Source: Lachnospiraceae bacterium (GTDB lineage: Bacteria; Bacillota_A; Clostridia; Lachnospirales; Lachnospiraceae). From it: DNA of 10,338 bases. Every line of letters starts with the position of its first letter. The stretch's first letter is position 1. The notes under the pieces were generated by a model, which saw nothing but the letters and a program-made list of their open reading frames with translations, did no database searches and was not told the DNA's origin. The position numbers were made by a program, and so were the translations under genes. The stretch spans positions 1-10,338 of the forward strand of contig JAGCZE010000215.1 of assembly GCA_017960415.1 (NCBI GenBank), written 5' to 3'. Positions 1 to 6,072 of the stretch are shown in pieces.

Positions 1-643
1 CATGCTCGCCGAAAGACTGGCCGAACGCGGCCACGACTACAGCTTCAAGACCGTATCAAGCTGGGAGAAGGGCACAGCCGAACCGGGTATCCTGACATTT
101 ATCGAAATATGCCGCATTCTCGGTGTTACCGATATTTACGAAGCCCTGTACGACGAGAATCCTTACAACCCCTTTGCCATGCTCAATGACGAGGGAAAGG
201 ACAAACTGAATGACTACGCATCACTCCTTATCAATTCCCACAAATACGATAAGCACACAGCCGAAGTCATCTCTATTGTACCGCGCCGTCTGAAGCTTTA
301 TGAGAACCGCGTATCGGCCGGTACCGGCAATTTTCTCGACAGTGACGATTATCAGTGGAAGGAAGTGGGCGACGATGTTCCGCAGGATGCCAACTTCGGC
401 CTGCATATTTCCGGAGACAGTATGGAACCCCGCTACAAGGACAAGAGCATAGTCTGGGTAAAGCAGCAGAACAGCCTCATCGACGGCAACATCGGCATCT
501 TCTATCTCAACGGCGATGCTTTCTGCAAGAAATATCATGAGGAGGACGGCAAGGTATTTCTGGTTTCCCTGAACACGAAGTATGCCCCTGTCCGGGTTCG
601 TGAGAGCGACTCATTCAGGATATTCGGCAGGGTTTTGAACTAA
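1..643 (+). CDS. XRE-S24 LexA/CI-like self-cleaving repressor, 5' partial
   Basis: Predicted transcriptional repressor of a DNA-damage cassette: an N-terminal HTH binds operators, and RecA-stimulated autoproteolysis in the C-terminal S24 domain relieves repression (family knowledge). Residues are numbered from the ATG at position 2. Residues 1-50 carry most of an XRE helix-turn-helix (KTVSSWEKGTAEP at 16-28), but the first helix is missing, so the gene almost certainly starts upstream of the window and this ATG is internal. Residues 62-83 form a linker. The S24 domain shows the Ala-Gly cleavage site (SAGTG, A106-G107), the nucleophile Ser140 in SGDSMEP, and a general-base Lys, most likely K176 in AFCKKY. 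The C-terminus (FGRVLN) is complete. The polymerase gene begins 23 bp downstream, so the two are probably one operon, as in many Firmicutes repressor-umuC pairs. A prophage CI repressor is an alternative, but the neighbours favour a SOS-type cassette. Confidence 0.9.
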   Translation, partial: MLAERLAERGHDYSFKTVSSWEKGTAEPGILTFIEICRILGVTDIYEALYDENPYNPFAMLNDEGKDKLNDYASLLINSHKYDKHTAEVISIVPRRLKLYENRVSAGTGNFLDSDDYQWKEVGDDVPQDANFGLHISGDSMEPRYKDKSIVWVKQQNSLIDGNIGIFYLNGDAFCKKYHEEDGKVFLVSLNTKYAPVRVRESDSFRIFGRVLN

Positions 644-666
644 AACATCTTTACCGGAATTCAGTT

Positions 667-2100
667 ATGGATGAAAAGCACGATATTTCCACTGTAAAAC
701 CACCTGCACGCACCTATATAGCCATCGACATGAAAAGTTTCTACGCATCGGTAGAATGTGTTGCAAGAGGGCTCGATCCTCTGAAGGCCAATCTTCTTGT
801 AGCAGACTCAAGCCGTTCGGACCAGACTATCTGTCTTGCAGTGTCCCCTGCCCTCAAGGCTATAGGCGTACCGAGCCGTCCGCGTCTTTTCGAGGCGAAA
901 CAGGCTATCAGAAAATATGAAAGTGAGCATCATACAAAGGTCCAGTATATTACGGCAGTTCCCCGTATGGCCAGATACGAGCAGGTTTCCGCAGACATTT
1001 ACGGAACATACCTGAAATACGTAGCTCCCGATGACGTTCACGTATACAGCATAGATGAATGCTTTGTCGACTGCACGCCTTATCTGCATTTTTACACGGA
1101 TGAAGCGGCGCATTCCGGCAGTTCTCCCGTACATGTCATGGCCCTCACCATGATCCGCGATGTTCTGAAAGTCACCGGCATTACGGCAACTGTTGGTATC
1201 GGGACCAACCTATATCTGGCCAAGGTTGCAATGGATATTGTCGCCAAGAAAGCACCCGCAGACAAAGACGGTGTCCGTATCGCAGCGCTCAGTGAAGATT
1301 CCTACAGACATCTTCTGTGGGATCACCGGCCTCTCACGGATTTCTGGCAGATCGGTTCCGGGAAGGCCAGAAGACTTGAAAACAATCATATGTTTACGAT
1401 GGGTGACATTGCCGAGCGCACCCAGTGGGATGAGGAATGGTTCTACAAGACCTTCGGCATCGACGCAGAGATCCTGATAGACCATGCCTGGGGCATCGAG
1501 CCCGTCACAATGTACGATATCAAGCATTACAGCAGCAACAACCGCTCCCTTTCGAACGGTCAGGTACTGCCCCGCCCCTATAAGTACGACGAGGCATACA
1601 TTGTTTTTGAGGAGATGATAGATGTCCTGTGCTGCGATATGTACAGGAAAAACCTGGTTTCATCCTGTTTTACCTGGTGGGTCAGTTATGATTACAAGAG
1701 CCTCGAACATTTTCCGGCTTATGACGGGCGGCTCTCGATCGACTGGTACGGAAGGCTCCATCCCGCACATTCCAACGGCACAGTCAGAATGTCCGCCGTT
1801 ACCAACAATTCCCGGCAGGTCACAGAGCTGCTCATGCGTGACATACGTAAGAAAAGCGACCACCGGATATTATTCAGGAGACTCGGAGTATGTGCCTGTG
1901 ATGTCACATCCGATGACGGCATGTATCAGCTGGATCTGTTTACGGACTACGAGAAGCTTGACAGGGAAAACAAACTGCACGCCGCGCTCCTTGATGTCAG
2001 GACCAAGTATGGGGCAAACGCTCTTGTAAAGGGACTGAATCTCCTTGATGGAGCCACAACCATAGAAAGAAACCGTCAGATCGGAGGTCACAAGGCCTGA
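667..2100 (+). CDS. UmuC-type Y-family translesion DNA polymerase
   Basis: Error-prone DNA polymerase that replicates across lesions, recruited to the fork by the sliding clamp. Residues 17-31 hold the first catalytic motif with Asp21 and the FYASVE segment; Tyr26 sits at the steric-gate position. YSIDECFVD (127-135) supplies the catalytic Asp130/Glu131. VGIGTNLYLAKVA (176-188) and the following helix-hairpin-helix stretch (about 224-250) are typical of the thumb. The little-finger region follows (about 290-410; SLSNGQVLPRPY at 294-305 is characteristic of the Gram-positive UmuC/UvrX branch rather than DinB). QLDLF at 421-425 is a textbook beta-clamp-binding motif. Length (477 aa) is a little longer than E. 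coli UmuC. No strong Shine-Dalgarno precedes ATG 667 (only GGAA at 656-659), suggesting modest initiation or coupling with the repressor gene 23 bp upstream. A YolD-like gene follows, an association typical of this branch. No disabling change is seen. Confidence 0.95.
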   Translation: MDEKHDISTVKPPARTYIAIDMKSFYASVECVARGLDPLKANLLVADSSRSDQTICLAVSPALKAIGVPSRPRLFEAKQAIRKYESEHHTKVQYITAVPRMARYEQVSADIYGTYLKYVAPDDVHVYSIDECFVDCTPYLHFYTDEAAHSGSSPVHVMALTMIRDVLKVTGITATVGIGTNLYLAKVAMDIVAKKAPADKDGVRIAALSEDSYRHLLWDHRPLTDFWQIGSGKARRLENNHMFTMGDIAERTQWDEEWFYKTFGIDAEILIDHAWGIEPVTMYDIKHYSSNNRSLSNGQVLPRPYKYDEAYIVFEEMIDVLCCDMYRKNLVSSCFTWWVSYDYKSLEHFPAYDGRLSIDWYGRLHPAHSNGTVRMSAVTNNSRQVTELLMRDIRKKSDHRILFRRLGVCACDVTSDDGMYQLDLFTDYEKLDRENKLHAALLDVRTKYGANALVKGLNLLDGATTIERNRQIGGHKA

Positions 2101-2102
2101 AA

Positions 2103-2194
2103 GTTACCGGAGTACCTGGCAACCACGTCAGCCGGACCGATAGCCATGTTACCGGTAACCGCGTCATGCAAACCGATAATCTGTTACCTGTAAC
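2103..2194. repeat. Degenerate tandem repeats with GTTACC/GGTAAC palindromes
   Basis: The gap between the polymerase and YolD-like genes carries a repeated block. GTTACC begins at 2103, 2148 and 2183; the copy at 2148-2159 is a perfect 12-bp palindrome (GTTACCGGTAAC) and the one at 2183-2194 is nearly so (GTTACCTGTAAC). A 22-nt segment at 2121-2142 recurs at 2157-2178 with 17 identities, including the shared ends AACC and ACCGATA. The GGTAAC arm at 2154-2159 could pair with any of the three GTTACC arms, so alternative RNA folds are possible. It could be an operator array for the cassette repressor or another dimeric regulator, a structured leader, or a decaying repeat. No T-run follows the palindromes, so a terminator is unlikely. 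Confidence 0.6.
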
Positions 2195-2198
2195 ATTC

Positions 2199-2224
2199 CC
2201 TCCGTTCCGGCAAAAATACGGAGG
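2199..2224 (+). promoter_or_regulatory. Hairpin covering the YolD gene ribosome binding site
   Basis: CCTCCGT at 2199-2205 is the exact reverse complement of ACGGAGG at 2218-2224, separated by a 12-nt loop. The right arm contains the GGAGG Shine-Dalgarno of the gene starting at 2231, six bases before its ATG. If the 7-bp, GC-rich stem forms in the mRNA it would hide the ribosome binding site, so translation would depend on upstream ribosomes, an alternative fold with the GTTACC repeats just 5', or a trans factor. The pairing is seen directly; its regulatory role is inference. Confidence 0.5.
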
Positions 2225-2230
2225 TTTGAT

Positions 2231-2512
2231 ATGACAAACGATATCGGCTCTTCTTCACCTCCTTCCTCATTCAGATATCAGGCTGTTTACGAGAAAGGAA
2301 AACCTGTTCATTCCGCACTTGACGCCTTTTCGATCAAACATCCGCCCATGGCCCTTTCGAAACGCGCCAAGATATTCAGTCCCTTTGACGCTTTGAAAGG
2401 CTTCAGCGAGGCGATCACATGCAAAGAAGCCGAAAGCACCGCCGGGTTTGAAGCTCGATATACCGATCACGGTATTGATGAAGACGAAGGGTTTACAGAC
2501 GACATAATATAG
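2231..2512 (+). CDS. YolD-like small protein of the SOS cassette
   Basis: A 93-residue protein recognised by its central motif RAKIFSPFDALKGF (45-58), the signature of the YolD-like family found next to UmuC-type polymerases in Firmicutes. Comparative genomics has suggested that YolD-like proteins take the place of UmuD in Gram-positive bacteria; the biochemical role remains unsettled. The N-terminus (1-20, Ser/Pro rich) looks disordered, HPPMALSKR leads into the motif, and the C-terminus (76-93) is strongly acidic. It has no membrane segments. The start at 2231 is supported by GGAGG at 2220-2224, six bases upstream. It lies 130 bp after the polymerase and 83 bp before the SRAP gene on the same strand. 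The likely role is an accessory or regulator of the polymerase, inferred from family and position. Confidence 0.85.
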   Translation: MTNDIGSSSPPSSFRYQAVYEKGKPVHSALDAFSIKHPPMALSKRAKIFSPFDALKGFSEAITCKEAESTAGFEARYTDHGIDEDEGFTDDII

Positions 2513-2595
2513 AGACGGCTAATAGTGAAATTTCAAAAAATGTCAATGTTAATACACAAATAACTATTTCAAAAGACCGATAAAAAGGAGTAGAT

Positions 2596-3237
2596 ATGTG
2601 CTGCAGATACTGTCTGGAAAAAGATCTTCCCGAATTGACCGACATAATAGACATTGTCTCCCGCTCTGCCCTTACCGCGAAATTTATAGACACTCATGGT
2701 AGGCCGTTGGTTACATTCGGAGAAATACGTCCAACGGATATCGTTCCGGTCATTGCTCCGAATTCCAAAGGTGTAAGGAGCGCCTTCCCGATGCAATGGG
2801 GATTTCTCGCGCAGGACAACAAGCGCACCCTCTTTAATGCCAGAGTCGAAACCGCAAGTACCAAAACGGCTTTCAGAGATGCCTGGAAGTCTCACAGATG
2901 CATCATTCCGGCTTCATATTATTTCGAATGGGAGCATTTCAAAACTCCCGACGGCAGGGAAAAAACAGGGGAAAAATACGCCATCCAGCCCGCAGGCTAT
3001 ACCGTGACCTGGCTGTGCGGTCTGTACAAGATAGAGAACGGATATCCGGTCTTTGTGATACTTACCAGAGAACCTACCGTAGAATTAAGCAGGATCCACG
3101 ACCGTATGCCCCTCATCCTGCCTGAGGACAAGATCGACGCATGGATCGATCCCTCCTCAGACCCCGAAGAAATCGTACCATACGCGCTTTCCGATATGGT
3201 TGTGGAAAAAACATCTGCAGATAGTTTTTTGACATGA
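2596..3237 (+). CDS. SRAP-family abasic-site crosslinking protein (HMCES/YedK type)
   Basis: SOS response-associated peptidase family protein. Members form a thiazolidine crosslink between the N-terminal Cys and an abasic site in single-stranded DNA, shielding it from cleavage and error-prone bypass. The start gives Cys2 directly after the initiator Met, as required for catalysis, and AGGAG at 2586-2590 lies five bases upstream. Other active-site residues are visible: Asn81 in FNARVET, Glu111 in YYFEWE, and His168 in IHDRMP. WGF (68-70) and the RCIIP motif (101-105) are conserved family landmarks. The usual MCGRY start is MCCRY here, giving adjacent cysteines. The 213-residue length is normal. 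It is the last gene of the repressor-polymerase-YolD-SRAP series, so it probably handles abasic sites when that cassette is induced. The last codons overlap a hairpin/T-run and the first copy of a direct repeat. Confidence 0.95.
   Translation: MCCRYCLEKDLPELTDIIDIVSRSALTAKFIDTHGRPLVTFGEIRPTDIVPVIAPNSKGVRSAFPMQWGFLAQDNKRTLFNARVETASTKTAFRDAWKSHRCIIPASYYFEWEHFKTPDGREKTGEKYAIQPAGYTVTWLCGLYKIENGYPVFVILTREPTVELSRIHDRMPLILPEDKIDAWIDPSSDPEEIVPYALSDMVVEKTSADSFLT
3206..3230 (+). terminator. Possible intrinsic terminator overlapping the SRAP stop region
   Basis: AAAAAAC (3206-3212), the palindrome ATCTGCAGAT (3213-3222), one unpaired A, and GTTTTTT (3224-3230) make a hairpin with a terminal T-run lying inside the last SRAP codons. 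The stem is mostly A-T with little GC, so it would be weak. It is the best terminator candidate for the rightward cassette, but may instead be just part of the local repeats. Confidence 0.35.
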
Positions 3238-3338
3238 TCCGGTGAGAATATCCGTATGAAGTTTTTTATATGATCCGTAAAACATATGCAGGTGGCTTTT
3301 TGACATGATTCCATCATAATATCCATCAATGTTTTGAG
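3209..3338. repeat. Imperfect ~71-bp direct repeat after the SRAP gene
   Basis: The segment from 3209 recurs from 3280 (offset 71). Both copies share AAACAT-N-TGCAG, a T-run followed by GACATGAT, and AATATCC. An intermediate partial copy exists: ATGATCCG at 3234-3241 recurs at 3270-3277 (offset 36), and ATGATTCC follows at 3305-3312 (offset 35), each preceded by five or six T's. The first copy includes the final SRAP codons. It may be remnants of tandem duplication or repeated regulatory sites. No open reading frame of interest lies in 3238-3358. Confidence 0.55.
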
Positions 3339-3339
3339 C

Positions 3340-3356
3340 TGAGGTGGAAAACCTCA
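3340..3356. terminator. Short hairpin between convergent genes
   Basis: TGAGGT and ACCTCA form a 6-bp stem around a GGAAA loop, placed between the rightward SRAP gene and the 3' end of the leftward transporter gene (stop at 3359). Neither strand has a convincing adjacent T-run (only TCTTTT about 9 nt downstream on +), so termination is a guess based mainly on position. Confidence 0.25.
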
Positions 3357-3358
3357 CA

Positions 3359-4543
3359 CTACAGTCTTTTAGCGGACGCTGCCCTGCTCATTATGATCAG
3401 CATTATGATGAGAACTACCGGGAATACGAGCCCGGCTCCCATGCCCACCCGGATATTATCACCCGCATACTGGGTAACCTTGCCGACAATAGCCGGTCCT
3501 ATGCTTCCGCCAAGATCTCCGGCCATTGCAAGAAGTGCAAACAGCGCCGTTCCTCCTGTGGGAAACTTCTTCGACGAAATGCTTATCGTTCCGGGCCACA
3601 TTATTCCTACAGAAAAGCCGCACAAAATACATCCTGTCAATCCTATGGCGGGATTTGATGAAATTGATGCCATCAGGTAGCAGACTACGCACAATATACC
3701 TGAGCCAAGCATAAAACGGGTTAGAGTCAGTTTTTCTCCGTACTTGCCGTATATAATACGACTTATGCCCATAGCAACCGCAAACATACAAGGTCCCATA
3801 AGATCACCGAGCGCCTTGGATAATCCCAGTGCAGCTTCAGCATAAGCAGATGCCCACTGTGCCATTGCAAGCTCAGAAGCACCGGCGCACACCATAAGAC
3901 AGACCGCGACCCAGAACAGGGGCTTTTTCCCAAGCGCTCTTATTCCCATGCCCTGCCCTTCTTCAACTATAGGAACTATCGGGCAGGTTGCAAAATTATA
4001 TATGTTATAAGCAGGTATCAGAGCCCATATTACAGCAAGCCATTTCCAGCTTTCCATTCCAAATATCGCAAAGAAAACTGTTGAGATCACTATCGTTCCT
4101 ACGACTCCCCAGCAGTAGAAAGAATGCAGAAGGCTCATGGTGGCTTCCTTGTTTTCAAACGGACACGCTTCGATAATGGGACTGACTAAAACCTCTATCA
4201 GACCGCACCCCATAGCATATACCGTCACACTTATAAGGATCCCTGCGAACGCATTGGGCATCAGATCAGGCAAAAAGGCAAGTCCTGTCAGACCTGCTGC
4301 CGAACAGACCTCAGATACCACTATCGCAACTCTGTATCCGATCCTGTCCACAAACTTTGCACAGAAAAGATCGATCAGAAGCTGGGTAAAAAAGTAGACC
4401 GTAGATATCAGCGCAATGTTTCCGAGGGAGATCCCATAGTCACTATGAAATTTCAGAAAGAGCAGCGGCGCGAAATTGGCTGCAATAGCCTGTGTAACAA
4501 ATCCTAAATAGCAGGCTGTTTTGGTTTTCTTATAATTGGGCAT
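3359..4543 (-). CDS. MFS transporter, FucP/FHS-like sugar symporter family
   Basis: A 394-residue integral membrane transporter, normal length for the major facilitator superfamily, with about twelve hydrophobic segments. Motif A between helices 2 and 3 is present (KFVDRIGYR, 63-71), with an echo in the second half (GKYGEK, 266-271). The segment GCGLIEVLVSP (112-122) followed by SLLHSFYCWG (137-146) resembles the FucP/FHS group, where a Glu at the position of Glu117 takes part in proton-coupled sugar uptake. It is therefore probably a carbohydrate:proton symporter; the substrate cannot be assigned. The ATG at 4543 has only a weak AGGT about ten bases upstream, but the protein begins properly just before the first helix. 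It is divergent from the other transporter gene and convergent with the SRAP gene. No accessory sugar-metabolism gene is adjacent. Confidence 0.85.
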   Translation of the reverse strand: MPNYKKTKTACYLGFVTQAIAANFAPLLFLKFHSDYGISLGNIALISTVYFFTQLLIDLFCAKFVDRIGYRVAIVVSEVCSAAGLTGLAFLPDLMPNAFAGILISVTVYAMGCGLIEVLVSPIIEACPFENKEATMSLLHSFYCWGVVGTIVISTVFFAIFGMESWKWLAVIWALIPAYNIYNFATCPIVPIVEEGQGMGIRALGKKPLFWVAVCLMVCAGASELAMAQWASAYAEAALGLSKALGDLMGPCMFAVAMGISRIIYGKYGEKLTLTRFMLGSGILCVVCYLMASISSNPAIGLTGCILCGFSVGIMWPGTISISSKKFPTGGTALFALLAMAGDLGGSIGPAIVGKVTQYAGDNIRVGMGAGLVFPVVLIIMLIIMSRAASAKRL

Positions 4544-4561
4544 GGCAATTGACCTATTCTT

Positions 4562-4589
4562 CTATTAGTTTTACTATCTTGTTTTTCAA
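4562..4589 (-). promoter_or_regulatory. Candidate sigma-A promoter for the leftward MFS gene
   Basis: Read on the - strand, TTGAAA (4589-4584) and TAATAG (4567-4562) are separated by 16 bp and end about 20 bp before the start codon at 4543. One ACTATC copy (4573-4578) lies in the spacer and another (4600-4605) just upstream of the -35, an arrangement that would suit a repressor. It is called by pattern only. Confidence 0.4.
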
Positions 4590-4690
4590 TTTACATTTTA
4601 CTATCTGTGATAGCTCCTTTCCGGATAGTTTAACATGATTTTACGGCAAAATAAAGCAAATCATAACAATCCATCCACAAACATTAAGAA

Positions 4691-4781
4691 AACCACTGCA
4701 ATCCATTTAAGAACCAAAAATAACACTGATTTCACAGACTGTAAATATACAGAACCATTGCGGTCCATTTACAGACCAAAA
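4691..4781. repeat. Pair of 29-bp direct repeats in the divergent promoter region
   Basis: 4691-4719 and 4753-4781 match at 23 of 29 positions, offset 62 bp, sharing AACCA, TGC, TCCATTTA and ACCAAAA. The second copy contains an inverted repeat, GGTC-N8-GACC (4762-4777). The placement between two divergent promoters suggests regulator binding sites rather than a mobile element. Confidence 0.5.
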
Positions 4782-4865
4782 CAAATTGTGTATCATCGTC
4801 AATATAGTACGAACTTGTTTGAACCGCTGTAAATAAAGTGTTATTGACAGAATATAGGGATCATT

Positions 4866-6071
4866 ATGAACAAAAATAAAGGAATTTGGACGATCGGATA
4901 TACTCTTCTGAATATTATGTATTTTGCCGCATTCTGTACAGTACATGCGTACGCGGCTGTCTTTCTGTTGTCCAAAGGTTTTTCGAACACTGAAGTCGGA
5001 ATACTTCTTGCCACGGCAAATATAACCTCCGCAGTGTTCCAGCCTTTTATAGCCGGCGTCATAGATAAAGGCGGATGGCTTACGAACCGCCGATTCATTA
5101 TAATATCATGCCTGATCATTCTTTCCGGCAGTGTACTGCTGCGTTTTGTCACCGGCAATAAGCCCATGATTTTTGTGGTTTTTGCAATGATCTACATGAT
5201 CCAATTTGCTTATCAGCCAGTCATGACAGCCCTCTGTTTTGAGTATCAGAAAAAAGGATGCCATATATACTATGGTCTGGCAAGAGGAATGGGATCTGCC
5301 GGATTTGCGGTAACATCAGCATTTATCGGAAAAGCAGTCGAAGACCACGGAGCAGCGCTCCTTATGACTGTTACCGCCATCATAATGATAATATCCGTAA
5401 TAGCAGTATTTTTCTTCAAACCCGCAGATCGGAATAATAACAGTCCGAACGCACCGGATAACGCTAACGGATCAAAGAAACCGGCTAATACAAGCCTGAA
5501 ACAGTTCTTTCACGATTACCCCGCATTCATGCTTCTGGTCATCGCATCGATATGCTTCTTCTTTGCCCACAACATGATAAACGATTTTATGATACAGATC
5601 ATAAGATCCTTGGGCGGAGGGGAAACACAGCTCGGATATGCCAATTTCCTTCAGGCTATCCTTGAACTGCCCGTTATGGCACTTATCGGCTTTGTTTTAA
5701 AGAAAGTATCGCCTGCAAAACTTCTTGTTTTTTCAGGAGTCGCCTTTTTTGTAAAAATACTGATCCTTGTTTTTGCGCAGAATCTCGTATGGATGTTCAT
5801 CAGCCAGAGTTTTCAGCTGTTCGCATACGCGGTGTTTATCCCCGCAGCTGCTTATTACGTAAGTTCAACCATGGCTGACAACGATCAGGTCAAAGGACAG
5901 GCTTATGTTACCAGCGCGATCACGATCGGCGGCGTATTTTCAAATCTGCTCAGCGGTTTTATTCTTGATCATCTCGGTATGAAATCCATGCTGATCACAG
6001 GCTCCGTTGTCTGCTTCGTCGGCGTATTAACCGCTTTCTCGGCTCTGAAACGTCCTGATGTAAACAGATAA
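4866..6071 (+). CDS. MFS transporter, LacY/nucleoside-symporter-like family
   Basis: A 401-residue, roughly twelve-helix transporter. The pattern YGLARGMGSAGFAVTSA (136-152) matches the LacY-type GRARMFGCVG segment, placing Arg140 where LacY has its essential substrate-binding Arg144; SQSFQLFAYAVFIPAAAYY (313-331) is also typical of this branch. The two halves are joined by a hydrophilic Asn/Pro/Lys-rich loop (about 186-212). It probably moves an oligosaccharide, nucleoside or aromatic acid with protons; the substrate is unassigned. AGGGA at 4856-4860 precedes ATG 4866 by five bases. It is not closely similar to the leftward transporter, so the pair is not a recent duplication. Its stop codon lies one base from the stop of the convergent kinase-like gene, leaving no room for a separate terminator. 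Confidence 0.85.
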   Translation: MNKNKGIWTIGYTLLNIMYFAAFCTVHAYAAVFLLSKGFSNTEVGILLATANITSAVFQPFIAGVIDKGGWLTNRRFIIISCLIILSGSVLLRFVTGNKPMIFVVFAMIYMIQFAYQPVMTALCFEYQKKGCHIYYGLARGMGSAGFAVTSAFIGKAVEDHGAALLMTVTAIIMIISVIAVFFFKPADRNNNSPNAPDNANGSKKPANTSLKQFFHDYPAFMLLVIASICFFFAHNMINDFMIQIIRSLGGGETQLGYANFLQAILELPVMALIGFVLKKVSPAKLLVFSGVAFFVKILILVFAQNLVWMFISQSFQLFAYAVFIPAAAYYVSSTMADNDQVKGQAYVTSAITIGGVFSNLLSGFILDHLGMKSMLITGSVVCFVGVLTAFSALKRPDVNR

Positions 6072-6072
6072 A

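Larger units (their letters stand above)
4544..4865. other. AT-rich divergent regulatory region between two MFS genes
   Basis: A 322-bp gap with no credible gene. It serves both transporter genes. Toward the leftward gene it holds TTTTACTATCT at 4569-4579 and again at 4596-4606, the inverted repeat CTATC-TGT-GATAG at 4601-4613, and GATAGT at 4624-4629. The middle carries the 29-bp direct repeat (4691-4719, 4753-4781) and the inverted repeat CTGTA-AATA-TACAG (4739-4752). ATTTACAG or its complement occurs at 4739-4746, 4767-4774 and 4827-4834. AGGGA at 4856-4860 is the ribosome binding site of the rightward gene. Several binding sites for local regulators are likely, though no regulator gene is adjacent. 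Confidence 0.6.

Noticed and set aside
2148..2159. Intrinsic terminator at the GTTACCGGTAAC palindrome
   Set aside because: No loop-sized centre and no T-run follows; an operator or alternative RNA pairing fits better.
2103..2194. CRISPR array or plasmid iterons
   Set aside because: Only two to three degenerate units without unique spacers of constant size, and no cas or replication gene nearby.
4810..4821. CGAACTTGTTTG as a Gram-positive LexA (SOS) box
   Set aside because: Half-sites are two bases apart instead of four and the right half is imperfect; it also lies upstream of a transporter, not the damage cassette.
4635..4832. 65-codon open frame in the divergent gap
   Set aside because: No Shine-Dalgarno before its ATG, low-complexity Asn/Thr/Lys-rich product, and it spans the direct repeats and likely operators.
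3359..6071. The two MFS genes as a duplicated pair
   Set aside because: Their motifs place them in different subfamilies (FucP-like and LacY-like), so they are neighbours but not recent copies.
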